From Bacteroidota bacterium (GTDB lineage: Bacteria > Bacteroidota > Bacteroidia > AKYH767-A > OLB10), in contig JAGVTU010000001.1 in NCBI GenBank assembly GCA_019136655.1, forward strand, positions 1 through 64,000: a stretch of DNA of 64,000 nucleotides, read 5' to 3'. Below, piece after piece: positions 17,666 to 26,811 of this stretch; position 1 is the first letter of the stretch, and each line of letters opens with the position of its first letter. The position numbers and the translations under genes were made by a program. Below the pieces are notes generated by a model, which saw only the letters and a list, made by a program, of their open reading frames with translations, had not been told where the DNA came from and ran no database searches.

Positions 17666-19323
17666 TCTTCTATTAGCTTTTTAATTTTAAGTTCTTCTGT
17701 TTTTGAAGCCACTTCATGTTGCAGTGATTTTTCAAGATATGAAATGGCTGTTTCATATTGCTTCTTGCTTTTATAATATTCTCCAAGGCTCATGTAGGTT
17801 ACATAACTGTTGGGGTTATTCGAAATATATTCCTTGATTTCCTCTTCAGAAAGATTTAGATTCTGTCCAAAAGTATTATGTCTGAAAATTTTTTGCTTGG
17901 TAATTTTAAATGCTTCAAATTTTTTCAAATCGTCCGACTGTGTAAAGTCGTCAGAAGGTATATCCAGACTGTCATGATCATGATATACTCCGGATAAAAA
18001 TTCTCGCAGATTAAAATGCACATACTCTCCATCCTGATAAGGCATGGTAGATACCCACATGTCGAGTTTTTCCGGTTTAAATATAACACTGTGATGTGCC
18101 AGAAGCTGATCTATTGCTTTTGGATTACCATAGCCTATATTTTTTCCGTCAAGGCCTTCTTTGTTGCGCAACACGTCAGCCGCTTTATCGGCATTCAGTG
18201 GAATGTGCTCTTTAAGTAATTGTTTCATTCTGTCGTACCTGAACTTGCTGTCGCTGTTTGTGATGTTTGAAATGTTTTCATCATCATCCTTAAAGACATT
18301 GCTCTGATAATGATTGGAGCATATCAGCATGTTATCAGGTGAATAAAATACATCTAGTTTCGAAGGTGATTTTTCAATGAGCGCTGCTTTATTATCCTGT
18401 GCCGATCCTATCAGTAATGTTTCAGATACAAAAGTTTCTCTTTTTCTTGCGATGGCAGTTGCTTCTTCAATATTTTTAGCATATTGAAGAATTTCTCTTG
18501 CAAGAAGTGAAATAGGATCTTTTGCTGCGAAAGGTATATCAGATTTTGCAGCGTTGATAGTTACTGTAAGACCTTTTTCATTCATTCCGGAAACTACTCC
18601 GGTAAAACCTGCCCATGAATAAGATGCAAAAGCAAAGCCGCTGTCGGGTTTGACAAATAACAACAGTTTGTTTTTTGCAAAATCATCACCCATATAAAAA
18701 TCAAAATTTCTGCCTATCAGCAAAGTACTGTCAGCTGATAAAGACTTATTCACTGCAAATGAAGTACAGCCTACTAACTGATAATCTGTAAGCGCATGTC
18801 CAATGTCGTGAGCTGCATGATAATTGAGTATGCGGTAATATTTAGGTCCGATATTATCATAGTTATCTGAAAAGGACAACGACACTCCATAAATTTCACG
18901 CAGATTTTCAGCCGGTACATATTTGTAGATATCTTTATTGAACCATGCAACAAACATTTTTATAAACTGAAGATATAATTTGTGAGGAATAATTTCATTA
19001 ATCTGTGCAATAAAATAATCTTCCTGTTCTTCCATGAGTTCTTTCGATAATACACCATAAATCACTCCACGTTCGTAATCATCACCTTCAATATACATTA
19101 CCCAAATTCCTTCTTTGTTCTTACGAAGCCAGTTTTTTCCTATCTGATAACTGTCGGTTCCGGTTTGAATTCTTTTAAAATCAACAGGCTGAACTTTGCT
19201 GTTTATTTGTGGTAAGGGAACTTGTATTCGCCAGAGAAAAAACAGAAAAAGCACAAGGAGTACAACTCCTGTCCAGGCAATAAATTTCAAAAGAAAACGG
19301 AGAATCCGTTTAAGCAGACTCAT
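17641..19323 (-). CDS. Membrane-anchored C45-type acyltransferase/hydrolase with C-terminal TPR
   Basis: Ntn-hydrolase related to acyl-CoA:6-aminopenicillanate acyltransferase (peptidase family C45). One N-terminal helix (about residues 9-31) anchors it in the membrane. The family's self-cleavage site, Gly-Cys, is visible as LVGCTSFAV with Cys186 as the new N-terminal nucleophile. GRNFDFYMGDD and GMNEKGLTVTINA then follow, as in the family. The last 55 residues form a tetratricopeptide-like pair of helices (TYMSLGEYYKSKKQYETAISYLEKSL). It is the first gene of the minus-strand group and overlaps the ligase-like gene by 25 bases. A likely role is transfer of an activated acyl group to an amine or alcohol at the membrane; the natural substrate is unknown. 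Confidence 0.85.
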   Translation of the reverse strand: MSLLKRILRFLLKFIAWTGVVLLVLFLFFLWRIQVPLPQINSKVQPVDFKRIQTGTDSYQIGKNWLRKNKEGIWVMYIEGDDYERGVIYGVLSKELMEEQEDYFIAQINEIIPHKLYLQFIKMFVAWFNKDIYKYVPAENLREIYGVSLSFSDNYDNIGPKYYRILNYHAAHDIGHALTDYQLVGCTSFAVNKSLSADSTLLIGRNFDFYMGDDFAKNKLLLFVKPDSGFAFASYSWAGFTGVVSGMNEKGLTVTINAAKSDIPFAAKDPISLLAREILQYAKNIEEATAIARKRETFVSETLLIGSAQDNKAALIEKSPSKLDVFYSPDNMLICSNHYQSNVFKDDDENISNITNSDSKFRYDRMKQLLKEHIPLNADKAADVLRNKEGLDGKNIGYGNPKAIDQLLAHHSVIFKPEKLDMWVSTMPYQDGEYVHFNLREFLSGVYHDHDSLDIPSDDFTQSDDLKKFEAFKITKQKIFRHNTFGQNLNLSEEEIKEYISNNPNSYVTYMSLGEYYKSKKQYETAISYLEKSLQHEVASKTEELKIKKLIEECQKKLKN

Positions 19324-19366
19324 TTAAAAACCTATGTTGTAAATTAACATGGCGAAGTTAACAAAA

Positions 19367-19400
19367 ACACATGAGGCACTGTTTGCAGTGCCTCATGTGT
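19367..19400 (-). terminator. Rho-independent terminator after the Usp pair
   Basis: Perfect 15-bp stem (ACACATGAGGCACTG with its complement) and a 4-base loop. On the minus strand it is followed by TTTTTGTT. It lies about 20 bases past the stop of the downstream Usp gene and isolates it from the C45 gene group. Confidence 0.9.
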
Positions 19401-19420
19401 AAACAATGAAAAAACAAATA

Positions 19421-20305
19421 TTAATATCCTAATGTAGCAGTACTCAGATCTGATACCTGAGGATGTACGGCCATTACCGGTATTTTGCTGTGATTTACAA
19501 CCTGTGTAGCGTAAGTACCTAGGAATAATCCGGTGATGGAAGGTTCCTGTTCAGTCATGATTACAATTAAATCAGCATCCAGTTCTTCAGCTACCTGCAT
19601 GGTCATTTTGGCAAGGTTATCACCTTCTACAAATTTCTTTTCAGAAGTTACTTCATGTTGTGCCAGCCACTCTTCTACCTGATCAACTTTTATATGAAAC
19701 TTGCGCTTATTTTCTTCATTGGAAAAATTAATCAATCCAACTACATAAACATGTGATTGGTAAGCTCTTGCTATGGCAAGTGCATAACTAACTTTTTGAC
19801 GTGACTGTGGTGTATTGTCAATAGGAATTACAATTTTCTTAAATCCTACGCGGTGGCTGATCTTTTGGACAGAGATAACCGGGCACACGGCTTCTTCAAC
19901 AACCTTGCTGGTATTTGTTCCTGCCCTGAATTTGGTATAACCTGAAGCACCATGTGTACCCATAATAATTATATCAATATTCTCACGTTTGGCAACCTCA
20001 ACAATTTTCTTGTAAATACGTCCAACTTCTGTAAAACATTTAATGGTTACACCGCTGTTCGAGAATATTTCATGTGCAATTTCTTCGAGTTTCTGATTTG
20101 ATTCTGTCTCTAATTTTTTATCCACACTGCCAAAAGCCGCACCAAATGCTGACGTGAAGGATACAGATTCTAGAATATGCAACATGTAAATATCTGCTTT
20201 GAGCAGTTTTGCCATAAACACTGCATGTTCAAGGCTCAGTTTTGCTGTTTCCGAAAAATCATACGGAATCAGTATTCGCTTAATTTCAAAAGTTGTTGTT
20301 GACAT
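19421..20305 (-). CDS. Universal stress protein, tandem UspA domains
   Basis: Cytosolic stress protein with two UspA folds (residues about 8-150 and 155-280). The first domain carries the ATP-binding signature GTHGASGYTKFRAGTNTSKVV (G-2x-G-9x-G-S/T). The second has a partial version, MTEQEPSITGLFLGTYATQVV, that lacks the usual glycine spacing, so only the first is likely to bind nucleotide. It is the second of two adjacent paralogues, 12 bases after the upstream one, and is closed by a strong terminator. Family role: survival under stress or growth arrest; the exact activity is unknown. Confidence 0.93.
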   Translation of the reverse strand: MSTTTFEIKRILIPYDFSETAKLSLEHAVFMAKLLKADIYMLHILESVSFTSAFGAAFGSVDKKLETESNQKLEEIAHEIFSNSGVTIKCFTEVGRIYKKIVEVAKRENIDIIIMGTHGASGYTKFRAGTNTSKVVEEAVCPVISVQKISHRVGFKKIVIPIDNTPQSRQKVSYALAIARAYQSHVYVVGLINFSNEENKRKFHIKVDQVEEWLAQHEVTSEKKFVEGDNLAKMTMQVAEELDADLIVIMTEQEPSITGLFLGTYATQVVNHSKIPVMAVHPQVSDLSTATLGY

Positions 20306-20317
20306 AGGAATAAGATG

Positions 20318-21202
20318 TTATGAAAGTACTGATTGAGTTAAATCCTTACGAACCATAGGTCTGATACACAATACGGGTATATCTGAATTATTGATTACTT
20401 CCTGTGCAGCTGTGCCAATAAACAGGTCAGTGATATTTGTTTCATTTTGTGTCATTATTACAATGAGATCACACTCTTTCTTTCCGGCATATTCAATGAT
20501 TGTCATTGAAACACCATCCTTTTCTTCAATCAGTTCTCCCGTGCAAGTAATGCCGGCATCGGTTATAAATGATTTTACCTGTTGCAGTTGCCTTTCCAGT
20601 TTGTTTACATGGAATTCATCATTTGATTCTAAGACTGAGAAAACGTGGATGGTTGATCCGAATAATTTTGCAAAATCTATTGCATAATTCACCTTTTCGC
20701 GAGTCTCTTTAGTGAGGTCTAAGGGTAACGCTATATGCTTGCATCCTTTATAATGAGTATGTCCTTTAATGGTGATTACCGGACATAAGGCCTCACGTAT
20801 TACTCTTGATGTATTTGAACCTAAAAATTTCTTCCGCAAGGTACTTGCTCCCTGAGTTCCCATTACGATAAAAGCCGCGTCCGTATCGTAAGCTTCGTTT
20901 ACAATTTCTTCGTAAATTTTTCCTGTACGGATATGGGTGGATGTGATTATTCCTTGTTCTTTCTTGATTTTGGTTGCAAGTTCATCAAGCCTGCGCTCAA
21001 TATCGTTACGAACCTGATCAGCATAGTTTTCTTTTGAAAAAAATACGTTCGTAAGATGAGTAACAAAATCCTCATCAATCACATACAACAGCCTTAAATC
21101 GCTGTTAGTAAGTCGTGCTAAGTTATAAGATTGCTCTAAAGCAATAAGCGATTGTTCCGAAAAATCAACGGGAGATACTATTATCTTCTTCTCTTGGTTC
21201 AT
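20318..21202 (-). CDS. Universal stress protein, tandem UspA domains (paralogue)
   Basis: First of two neighbouring two-domain Usp genes, both 294 residues. The N-terminal domain opens with KKIIVSPVDFSEQSLIALEQ and has the ATP-loop GTQGASTLRKKFLGSNTSRVI. The C-terminal domain ends with MTQNETNITDLFIGTAAQEVI. The two proteins share layout and motif order and clearly arose by duplication. A perfect -7 box (TATATTTG, minus strand) lies about 25 bases before the ATG, suggesting that the pair forms a two-gene transcription unit. Confidence 0.93.
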   Translation of the reverse strand: MNQEKKIIVSPVDFSEQSLIALEQSYNLARLTNSDLRLLYVIDEDFVTHLTNVFFSKENYADQVRNDIERRLDELATKIKKEQGIITSTHIRTGKIYEEIVNEAYDTDAAFIVMGTQGASTLRKKFLGSNTSRVIREALCPVITIKGHTHYKGCKHIALPLDLTKETREKVNYAIDFAKLFGSTIHVFSVLESNDEFHVNKLERQLQQVKSFITDAGITCTGELIEEKDGVSMTIIEYAGKKECDLIVIMTQNETNITDLFIGTAAQEVINNSDIPVLCIRPMVRKDLTQSVLS

Positions 21203-21226
21203 ACCCTCAGGTGGTTTAATCTATTG

Positions 21227-21234
21227 CAAATATA
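21227..21234 (-). promoter_or_regulatory. -7 box (TATATTTG) for the Usp pair
   Basis: Perfect TAnnTTTG on the minus strand, 24 bases before the first Usp ATG. No convincing -33 TTTG box is seen. Confidence 0.5.
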
Positions 21235-21451
21235 AAACAAAGGTTTGAAAAAAAATATCAATTAATACGTTCTAAATCACATTTTAATAATTATTGATTA
21301 AAATCACTCAGGAGTCTTATTTAAAGCATTTTTATCTACTGATTTTTTACTCATTTATTGACTATCTTAGCTATCTTTCTACGAATTTCAATCCTTCATT
21401 TCAAATTGCAACAATATACCTTACTTTAGCCGTTCATTTATTGTTTTTATT

Positions 21452-22330
21452 ATGAATAAAATACCCGAATCGGAACTGATTCTCAACAAAGATGGCAGTG
21501 TTTATCATTTGAACCTGCTGCCGCAGGACATATCAGATGTGGTTATAAATGTTGGCGACCCTGACAGGGTAAGTAAGGTCAGTTCATTTTTTGACCGTAT
21601 TGAAATTAAAAAGCAGAAACGAGAGTTTGTAACGCATACAGGATATTATAAAGGGAGACGCATTACGGTGCTTTCTACCGGCATAGGAACCGATAATATA
21701 GATATAGTTTACAATGAACTGGATGCTCTTGTAAACATTGATTTACAAAACAGGGTAGTGAAGGATAAACTCACGGCCTTGCATCTTATCCGAATAGGCA
21801 CTTCAGGGGCATTGCAGGTTGAAATTCCTGTGGATTCTTTCGTGTTTTCAACTTTCGGATTAGGGCTTGACGGACTGTTGAATTTTTACAAATACGATAA
21901 TACTTCTGAGGAAAAGGAAATCATAGAAAATTTCAGAAAGCATTATCCAAACATGGGAGTGTTGCCTCAGTCTTATCTCACTCGTTGTTCACCCAAACTT
22001 GAAGAAGCCATTTCAGAAGGTATGTTTAAAGGAATCACGGCATCGTGTTCGGGATTTTATGCGCCTCAGGGCAGGGTATTGCGTTATGAGCTAGCGCGTA
22101 CCGATATGGTTGATAAACTCCACACCTTTCAGCATGGCAAACACAGAGTCACCAATTTTGAGATGGAGACTGGAGCCATGTATGGCCTCGCCAAGTTACT
22201 CGGACACCATTGTTGTGCCGTAAATCTGATAGTTGCCAACAGAATTTCGCAGCAGTTTTCCAGTCATTACGAAGAGAACATGCATCGTTTAATAGAACTT
22301 ACGCTCGATCGTATTGCATCCAACTTATAA
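21452..22330 (+). CDS. Nucleoside phosphorylase (uridine phosphorylase-like)
   Basis: Phosphorolytic nucleoside-cleaving enzyme of the PNP/UDP family (trimeric/hexameric class). It shows the phosphate-binding GDPDRV near the start, STGIGTDNIDIVYNEL, IRIGTSGAL, and FEMETGAMYGL, where the EMET glutamates bind the ribose. The 292 residues are longer than the roughly 250 of E. coli Udp. Base preference cannot be read with certainty; uridine is my guess. It is followed 12 bases later by gldA on the same strand. Together with DeoC (39880-40785) it fits a nucleoside salvage route that feeds pentose phosphates to central metabolism. Confidence 0.88.
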   Translation: MNKIPESELILNKDGSVYHLNLLPQDISDVVINVGDPDRVSKVSSFFDRIEIKKQKREFVTHTGYYKGRRITVLSTGIGTDNIDIVYNELDALVNIDLQNRVVKDKLTALHLIRIGTSGALQVEIPVDSFVFSTFGLGLDGLLNFYKYDNTSEEKEIIENFRKHYPNMGVLPQSYLTRCSPKLEEAISEGMFKGITASCSGFYAPQGRVLRYELARTDMVDKLHTFQHGKHRVTNFEMETGAMYGLAKLLGHHCCAVNLIVANRISQQFSSHYEENMHRLIELTLDRIASNL

Positions 22331-22342
22331 CCTCAGAATTGT

Positions 22343-23254
22343 ATGTCAGTTGAAGTAGAAAAGGTGAGCAAACTTTACGGAAGCCAGCGGGCTCTCGATA
22401 ATGTAAGTTTCACCATAAATGCAGGACAGGTGGTAGGCTTGCTGGGCCCTAACGGTGCAGGGAAATCTACCATGATGAAAATTATTTCCTGTTATATTCC
22501 TGAGAGTGAAGGTGTGGTTAAAGTATGCGGATATAGCACTGTTACACAATCTATTGAAGTAAGAAAAAATGTAGGTTATCTTCCTGAACACAATCCGCTT
22601 TATCCTGACATGTATGTTCGAGAATATCTTCGCTTTGTTGGAGGAATACATCTTAAGAAAAAGGATGTTGCAAAACGTGTGGAAGATATGATTGAAATTA
22701 CAGGACTCACTCCTGAGAGTAAGAAAAAAATCGGAGCGCTGTCAAAAGGATATCGTCAGCGTGTGGGCCTGGCACAGGCTATGATCCATAATCCCGCAGT
22801 GCTTATTCTCGATGAACCAACTTCCGGTCTCGACCCAAATCAATTAGCGGAAATTCGCGCTCTTATCAGACATATCGGTAAAGAAAAAACCGTGATTCTT
22901 TCTACGCATATTATGCAGGAAGTGGAAGCAATTTGCGACCGTGTGATTATCATCAACAAAGGAAAAATTGTTGCCGATGACGATACCGGAATGTTGCGTC
23001 ATAAGGTTAAACCTTCGCATATGATACAGGTTGAATTCGACAGGCAAATGGATGCTACCTTACTCAGAAATTTACCACATGTAACAGACGTAAAACACAG
23101 TGGTGGCAATAAATGGACAATTGCTTACTCGGGCGATGAAGATGTGCGAAAAGATATTTTCAATCTTGCAGTCGCAAATAATATGACTGTGTTAAGCATG
23201 CAGAAAGAAGAAAGCCGCCTCGAAGATGTTTTTCAGCAGCTCACTCAGTCCTGA
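22343..23254 (+). CDS. gldA: Gliding-type ABC transporter ATPase GldA
   Basis: ATP-binding subunit of the ABC-2 transporter associated with Bacteroidota gliding. It has Walker A GPNGAGKST, Q-loop NVGYLPEHNPLYPDMYVREYL, signature LSKGYRQRVGLAQA (SKGY in place of SGGQ), Walker B LILDEPTSGLD and the switch His in ILSTHIMQEVEA. The whole N-terminal region (VEKVSKLYGSQRALDNVSF) matches GldA closely. Length (303) is typical. GldF and GldG, the membrane partners, are not adjacent, so this is either an orphan or part of a split locus. GldA homologues also occur in non-gliding species, so motility is not proven. Confidence 0.8.
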   Translation: MSVEVEKVSKLYGSQRALDNVSFTINAGQVVGLLGPNGAGKSTMMKIISCYIPESEGVVKVCGYSTVTQSIEVRKNVGYLPEHNPLYPDMYVREYLRFVGGIHLKKKDVAKRVEDMIEITGLTPESKKKIGALSKGYRQRVGLAQAMIHNPAVLILDEPTSGLDPNQLAEIRALIRHIGKEKTVILSTHIMQEVEAICDRVIIINKGKIVADDDTGMLRHKVKPSHMIQVEFDRQMDATLLRNLPHVTDVKHSGGNKWTIAYSGDEDVRKDIFNLAVANNMTVLSMQKEESRLEDVFQQLTQS

Positions 23255-23258
23255 TTGT

Positions 23259-24539
23259 TTATTCAGCTTTTAACAGGAAAAAATTCTTCTTTCCTTTTTG
23301 AAACAGGATGTATTTTTCTGCAAGAAGATTCGCCTTACTAATAATCTGAGCAGGGTCTGATATTTTTTCTTTGTTTAGTGAAGTTCCGTTTGCAGATATC
23401 ATTTTACGTGCTTCGCCTTTGCTTGCAAACACTGAAGTTTCGGCAGCAAGCAAATCAAGAATACCAATGCCATCATTTAATTTTGAGAGCGAAACAGTGA
23501 ATGCGTTTTTGCCTAAACCGTTGAATACATCACCTAAATCATCAGCAGAAAGTTTTTGCAAATCATCAGCGCCTCCGTTGAAAAACACTTCTGTAATTTC
23601 AACAGCTTTTTGATAATCGGCTTCTGAATGTACGCGAATGGTAATTTCTTTTGCAAGTTCTTTCTGCATCAGCCTTAAATGTGGCGACTGAAAATGTTCA
23701 GCTTCCAGTGCTTCTATCGTAGCCTGATCTTTCAGCGAGAAAATGCGGATATAGGTTTTTACATCATCATCACTTGCATTGAGCCAAAACTGATAAAAAC
23801 TGTAAGGAGATGTTTTATTTCTGTCGAGCCATACATTACCGCTTTCTGATTTTCCGAATTTGGTACCATCAGCTTTTTTAATCAGTGGAGTAGTAAGAGC
23901 AAATGCTTCGCCATTGGCTTTTCTGCGAATCAACTCAGTTCCAGTAACAATGTTTCCCCATTGGTCAGAACCGCCCATCTGAAGTTTTACTCCTCTGTTT
24001 TGCCAGAGATAAAAAAAGTCGTATCCCTGAATAAGCTGATAACTGAATTCCATAAACGACATACCATTTTCGAGGCGGTTTTTTACAGAATCTTTCGCCA
24101 ACATATAATTTACGGTAATATGTTTTCCTACATCACGAATAAATTCCAAAAACCCTAATCCTTTAAACCAGTCGTAATTGTTTACTATTTCGGCACTGTT
24201 TTGACCACAGTTGAAATCAAGAAATTTTTCAAGTTGTTTGCGCTGGCAGTTGAGATTATGGTTTAATGTTTCTTCGTCAATTAAATTACGCTCAAGCGAT
24301 TTTCCTGAAGGGTCACCCACCATACCTGTAGCACCTCCAACGAGTGCAATAGGTTTATGCCCGGCTCGCTGAAAATGCAATAAGGTCATAATCTGAACCA
24401 TATTTCCAACTCCCAAAGAATCAGCAGTAGGGTCGAAACCTATATATCCTGTAACTTTTTCTTTAGAGAGCAGATCTTCTGTTCCGGGCATGGCATCGTG
24501 CAACATACCGCGCCATTTCAACTCATCAATAAAATTCAT
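23259..24539 (-). CDS. tyrS: Tyrosyl-tRNA synthetase
   Basis: Class I aminoacyl-tRNA synthetase charging tRNA-Tyr. It opens with [24 protein letters not shown], typical of Bacteroidota TyrS; a TTG at 24560 would add seven unsupported residues. The KMSKS-equivalent KFGKS and the tyrosine pocket ([26 protein letters not shown]) are present, with an S4-like RNA-binding domain at the end ([14 protein letters not shown]). The odd point is the HIGH signature: the segment reads [14 protein letters not shown], so the first His (His45 of the Bacillus enzyme) is Gly while the partner Thr is kept. It converges with gldA, with only four bases between the stops. Confidence 0.95.
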   Translation of the reverse strand: MNFIDELKWRGMLHDAMPGTEDLLSKEKVTGYIGFDPTADSLGVGNMVQIMTLLHFQRAGHKPIALVGGATGMVGDPSGKSLERNLIDEETLNHNLNCQRKQLEKFLDFNCGQNSAEIVNNYDWFKGLGFLEFIRDVGKHITVNYMLAKDSVKNRLENGMSFMEFSYQLIQGYDFFYLWQNRGVKLQMGGSDQWGNIVTGTELIRRKANGEAFALTTPLIKKADGTKFGKSESGNVWLDRNKTSPYSFYQFWLNASDDDVKTYIRIFSLKDQATIEALEAEHFQSPHLRLMQKELAKEITIRVHSEADYQKAVEITEVFFNGGADDLQKLSADDLGDVFNGLGKNAFTVSLSKLNDGIGILDLLAAETSVFASKGEARKMISANGTSLNKEKISDPAQIISKANLLAEKYILFQKGKKNFFLLKAE

Positions 24540-24646
24540 ATTAAAAAAACTGAGCGGCAAATATAAGGATAGATGCCCACAGGCATGAAAAAAGTGTAAC
24601 CTTACTCTACTGATATCGTAAATAATGCTTTAAAATATCTGTTAAA

Positions 24647-24889
24647 ATGAGCTATAAGCAAGTAATAATTCCCGAAAGGTTTTTGAATTACCTCTATCAT
24701 GCATTTAAAAACATCAATAATCCTGAATACCACAGGGTAAAACTGATTACGCGTGATGGAAATAAATATAGAAATCTGCAGGTGATAAATGGATGTGTGT
24801 TGCTGGTAGAACGGTCAGCACCTGTCACTTCAAATGATATTGAAATTCTTCAGATAGATATGGAGTATATTCCTGTTAAAGTGCGATAA
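24647..24889 (+). CDS. Small hypothetical protein
   Basis: An 80-residue protein with no motif I recognise. The coding pattern is convincing: ATG start, mixed hydrophobic and charged residues, and an own terminator-like hairpin 24 bases after the stop. Sequence features are a hydrophobic beta-like segment YRNLQVINGCVLLVERSAPV and a basic middle (HRVKLITRDGNKYRN). No membrane segment or signal peptide. It stands alone between tyrS and the heptose kinase gene, both with independent signals. Function unknown. Confidence 0.6.
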   Translation: MSYKQVIIPERFLNYLYHAFKNINNPEYHRVKLITRDGNKYRNLQVINGCVLLVERSAPVTSNDIEILQIDMEYIPVKVR

Positions 24890-24913
24890 AAAAATTTTTT
24901 TTGATGTTGGCAC

Positions 24914-24949
24914 AGCCGGTACTTTCATTATTGAGATGCCGGTTTTTTT
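24914..24949 (+). terminator. Probable terminator
   Basis: Arms AGCCGGTA (24914-24921) and TGCCGGTT (24937-24944) pair with two G-T wobbles around a 15-base loop. A run of T follows (24943-24949). Modest stem, good T-tract. Confidence 0.6.
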
Positions 24950-25067
24950 ATTGCTTAAAATAAAAGATTTATTAGTTGTGCAGGCATATGAAATGAAGAC
25001 CTAATCAGGATTTTAACCCATAAACTACAGTCTAAAATCTTTATCAGGAAAAGTAATGTACATTACC

Positions 25068-25075
25068 TATTTTTG
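25068..25075 (+). promoter_or_regulatory. -7 box (TATTTTTG) for the heptose kinase operon
   Basis: Perfect TAnnTTTG match. It overlaps the TTG at 25073, which would otherwise give the longest reading frame, and therefore argues for the GTG at 25094 as the true start. Confidence 0.55.
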
Positions 25076-25093
25076 CGGCTCAATTCAAGAAAG

Positions 25094-26092
25094 GTGAATG
25101 TAGAAAAAACCGAATATTTTCTGAAGCAGGTAAAAGGAATGCGTGCTTTGGTAATAGGCGATGTAATGGTTGATGCCTATTTATGGGGGAAGGTTGATCG
25201 TATTTCTCCTGAGGCACCTGTACCCGTTGTTGCAGTTGATAAACGAGAGAGCAGACCCGGAGGTGCCGCCAATGTAGCCGTAAATATTCATTCGCTTGGA
25301 GCTGTGCCTTACATCTGTTCCGTAATTGGAAAAGACAGTGCCGGAGCAGAATTCAGAAAGCTGATTACCGACAGCGGTATGTTTGACGATGGAATTATAT
25401 CTTCCTCTCAACGTACAACCACTATAAAGACGAGAGTAATTGGCAATAATCATCAGTTGATGCGTGTTGATTCAGAAGTGGTAAACCCATTGTCGCAAAC
25501 TGACAGCAATCTTCTGGTGAAAAAAGCAGCACAACTAATCCGAAGTAAAAAACCTGCTGTAGTTATTTTTGAAGATTACGACAAGGGTGTTCTGAATAAA
25601 ACGGTGATTGAAGCCATCGTTGCTGAAGCAGATAAACATGGCATCCCAACAACAGTTGATCCTAAGAAGAATAATTTTTTTCATTACCGTAACGTAACAT
25701 TATTCAAACCCAATCTGAAGGAACTGCGTGAAGGATTGAAAACAGATTTGGAAAATCCTACAGAGAAAGCACTGACTAAAGTTGCTTCGGATTTTGCATC
25801 CAAACAAAAAATAAAATCATTGCTGATAACACTTTCTGAAAAAGGTGTGTATTATTATTCGAAGAAAGATTTGGGAATTATACCCGCACATTTGCGCAAC
25901 ATCAGCGATGTGAGTGGAGCTGGTGATACAGTTATCAGTGTGGCTTCGCTGGCATTGGCTTCAGGAATGTCGTTAAAAGAAATTGCTGCAATAAGCAACC
26001 TGGCCGGAGGTTTGGTTTGCGAAAAAGTAGGAGTTGTTCCTATTGAAAGAAAACTGTTGTTGGATGAGGTAAAAAGACTTTCTGCAAAATAA
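25094..26092 (+). CDS. D-glycero-beta-D-manno-heptose-7-phosphate kinase (HldE domain I type)
   Basis: PfkB-family sugar kinase of the RfaE/HldE kinase type, which phosphorylates heptose-7-phosphate at C1 on the way to ADP-heptose for LPS core. Motifs: IGDVMVDAYLWGKVDRISPEAPVPVV, RPGGAANVAVNIHSLGA, ATP-site ISDVSGAGDTVISVASLAL. At about 332 residues it contains only the kinase; the cytidylyl/adenylyltransferase half (HldE domain II or HldC) is not fused and not nearby. The chosen GTG start (25094) lies behind a perfect -7 box. It heads an operon with menG and porT. GmhA, which makes its substrate, is 19 kb away (43949-44515). Confidence 0.88.
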   Translation: MNVEKTEYFLKQVKGMRALVIGDVMVDAYLWGKVDRISPEAPVPVVAVDKRESRPGGAANVAVNIHSLGAVPYICSVIGKDSAGAEFRKLITDSGMFDDGIISSSQRTTTIKTRVIGNNHQLMRVDSEVVNPLSQTDSNLLVKKAAQLIRSKKPAVVIFEDYDKGVLNKTVIEAIVAEADKHGIPTTVDPKKNNFFHYRNVTLFKPNLKELREGLKTDLENPTEKALTKVASDFASKQKIKSLLITLSEKGVYYYSKKDLGIIPAHLRNISDVSGAGDTVISVASLALASGMSLKEIAAISNLAGGLVCEKVGVVPIERKLLLDEVKRLSAK

Positions 26093-26094
26093 GA

Positions 26095-26811
26095 ATGGAA
26101 GTATCAACAGAGCATAAAGGAGCGAAGAAAGAGCAGGTTCGTGATATGTTTAACAACATTGCTCATCGTTATGATTTTTTGAATCATTTTCTTTCATTAG
26201 GCATTGACAGAAGGTGGCGCAAAAAAACCATTCATGAAATAAGTAAGGTTGCTCATGTAAACATTCTTGATGTTGCAACCGGCACAGCAGACCTTGCCAT
26301 TGAAGCTGCACGATTGAATCCACAACAGATCACAGGAATTGATATTTCGGAAAAAATGCTTGAGTTAGGAAGGCAAAAAGTAGCTGAGAAAAACCTTGAT
26401 AAGATTATTTCACTTCAGGTAGCCGACAGTGAAAAACTACCTTTTGAAGACGCAAAATTTGATGTGGCGATGGTAGCATTCGGTATTCGAAATTTTCAGC
26501 ATCTTGAAACAGGACTTAAAGAAATGAGAAGAGTAGTGCGCGAAAACGGTGCTGTTTTTATTCTGGAGTTCAGTCATCCTGAAAAATTCCCAGTGAAACA
26601 ATTTTATTCTTTCTATTCACGTTTCATATTGCCTTTCTGGGGTAAATTTTTTTCAGGTGATAATAATGCTTACAACTATCTTCCGGAATCCATACGTAAT
26701 TTTCCGTCAGGAAAGGAACTGGAAAAAGTTTTGCTCCACGTTGGGTATTCAAAAGTTAAAATTATGCCACTGACATTTGGTGTGGTTACTTTATACATTG
26801 CTTCGGTATGA
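26095..26811 (+). CDS. menG: Demethylmenaquinone methyltransferase
   Basis: SAM-dependent C-methyltransferase of the UbiE/MenG family, last step of menaquinone synthesis. Family signatures are VRDMFNNIAHRYDFLNHFLSLGIDRRWRK at the start, the SAM loop LDVATGTADLAIEA, and the second signature VAFGIRNFQHLETGLKEMRRV. Length (238) is standard. It begins two bases after the heptose kinase stop and its stop overlaps the porT start by four bases (ATGA), so coupling is likely. The menG-porT pairing recurs in Bacteroidota. Cytosolic, acting on a membrane quinone. Confidence 0.95.
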   Translation: MEVSTEHKGAKKEQVRDMFNNIAHRYDFLNHFLSLGIDRRWRKKTIHEISKVAHVNILDVATGTADLAIEAARLNPQQITGIDISEKMLELGRQKVAEKNLDKIISLQVADSEKLPFEDAKFDVAMVAFGIRNFQHLETGLKEMRRVVRENGAVFILEFSHPEKFPVKQFYSFYSRFILPFWGKFFSGDNNAYNYLPESIRNFPSGKELEKVLLHVGYSKVKIMPLTFGVVTLYIASV

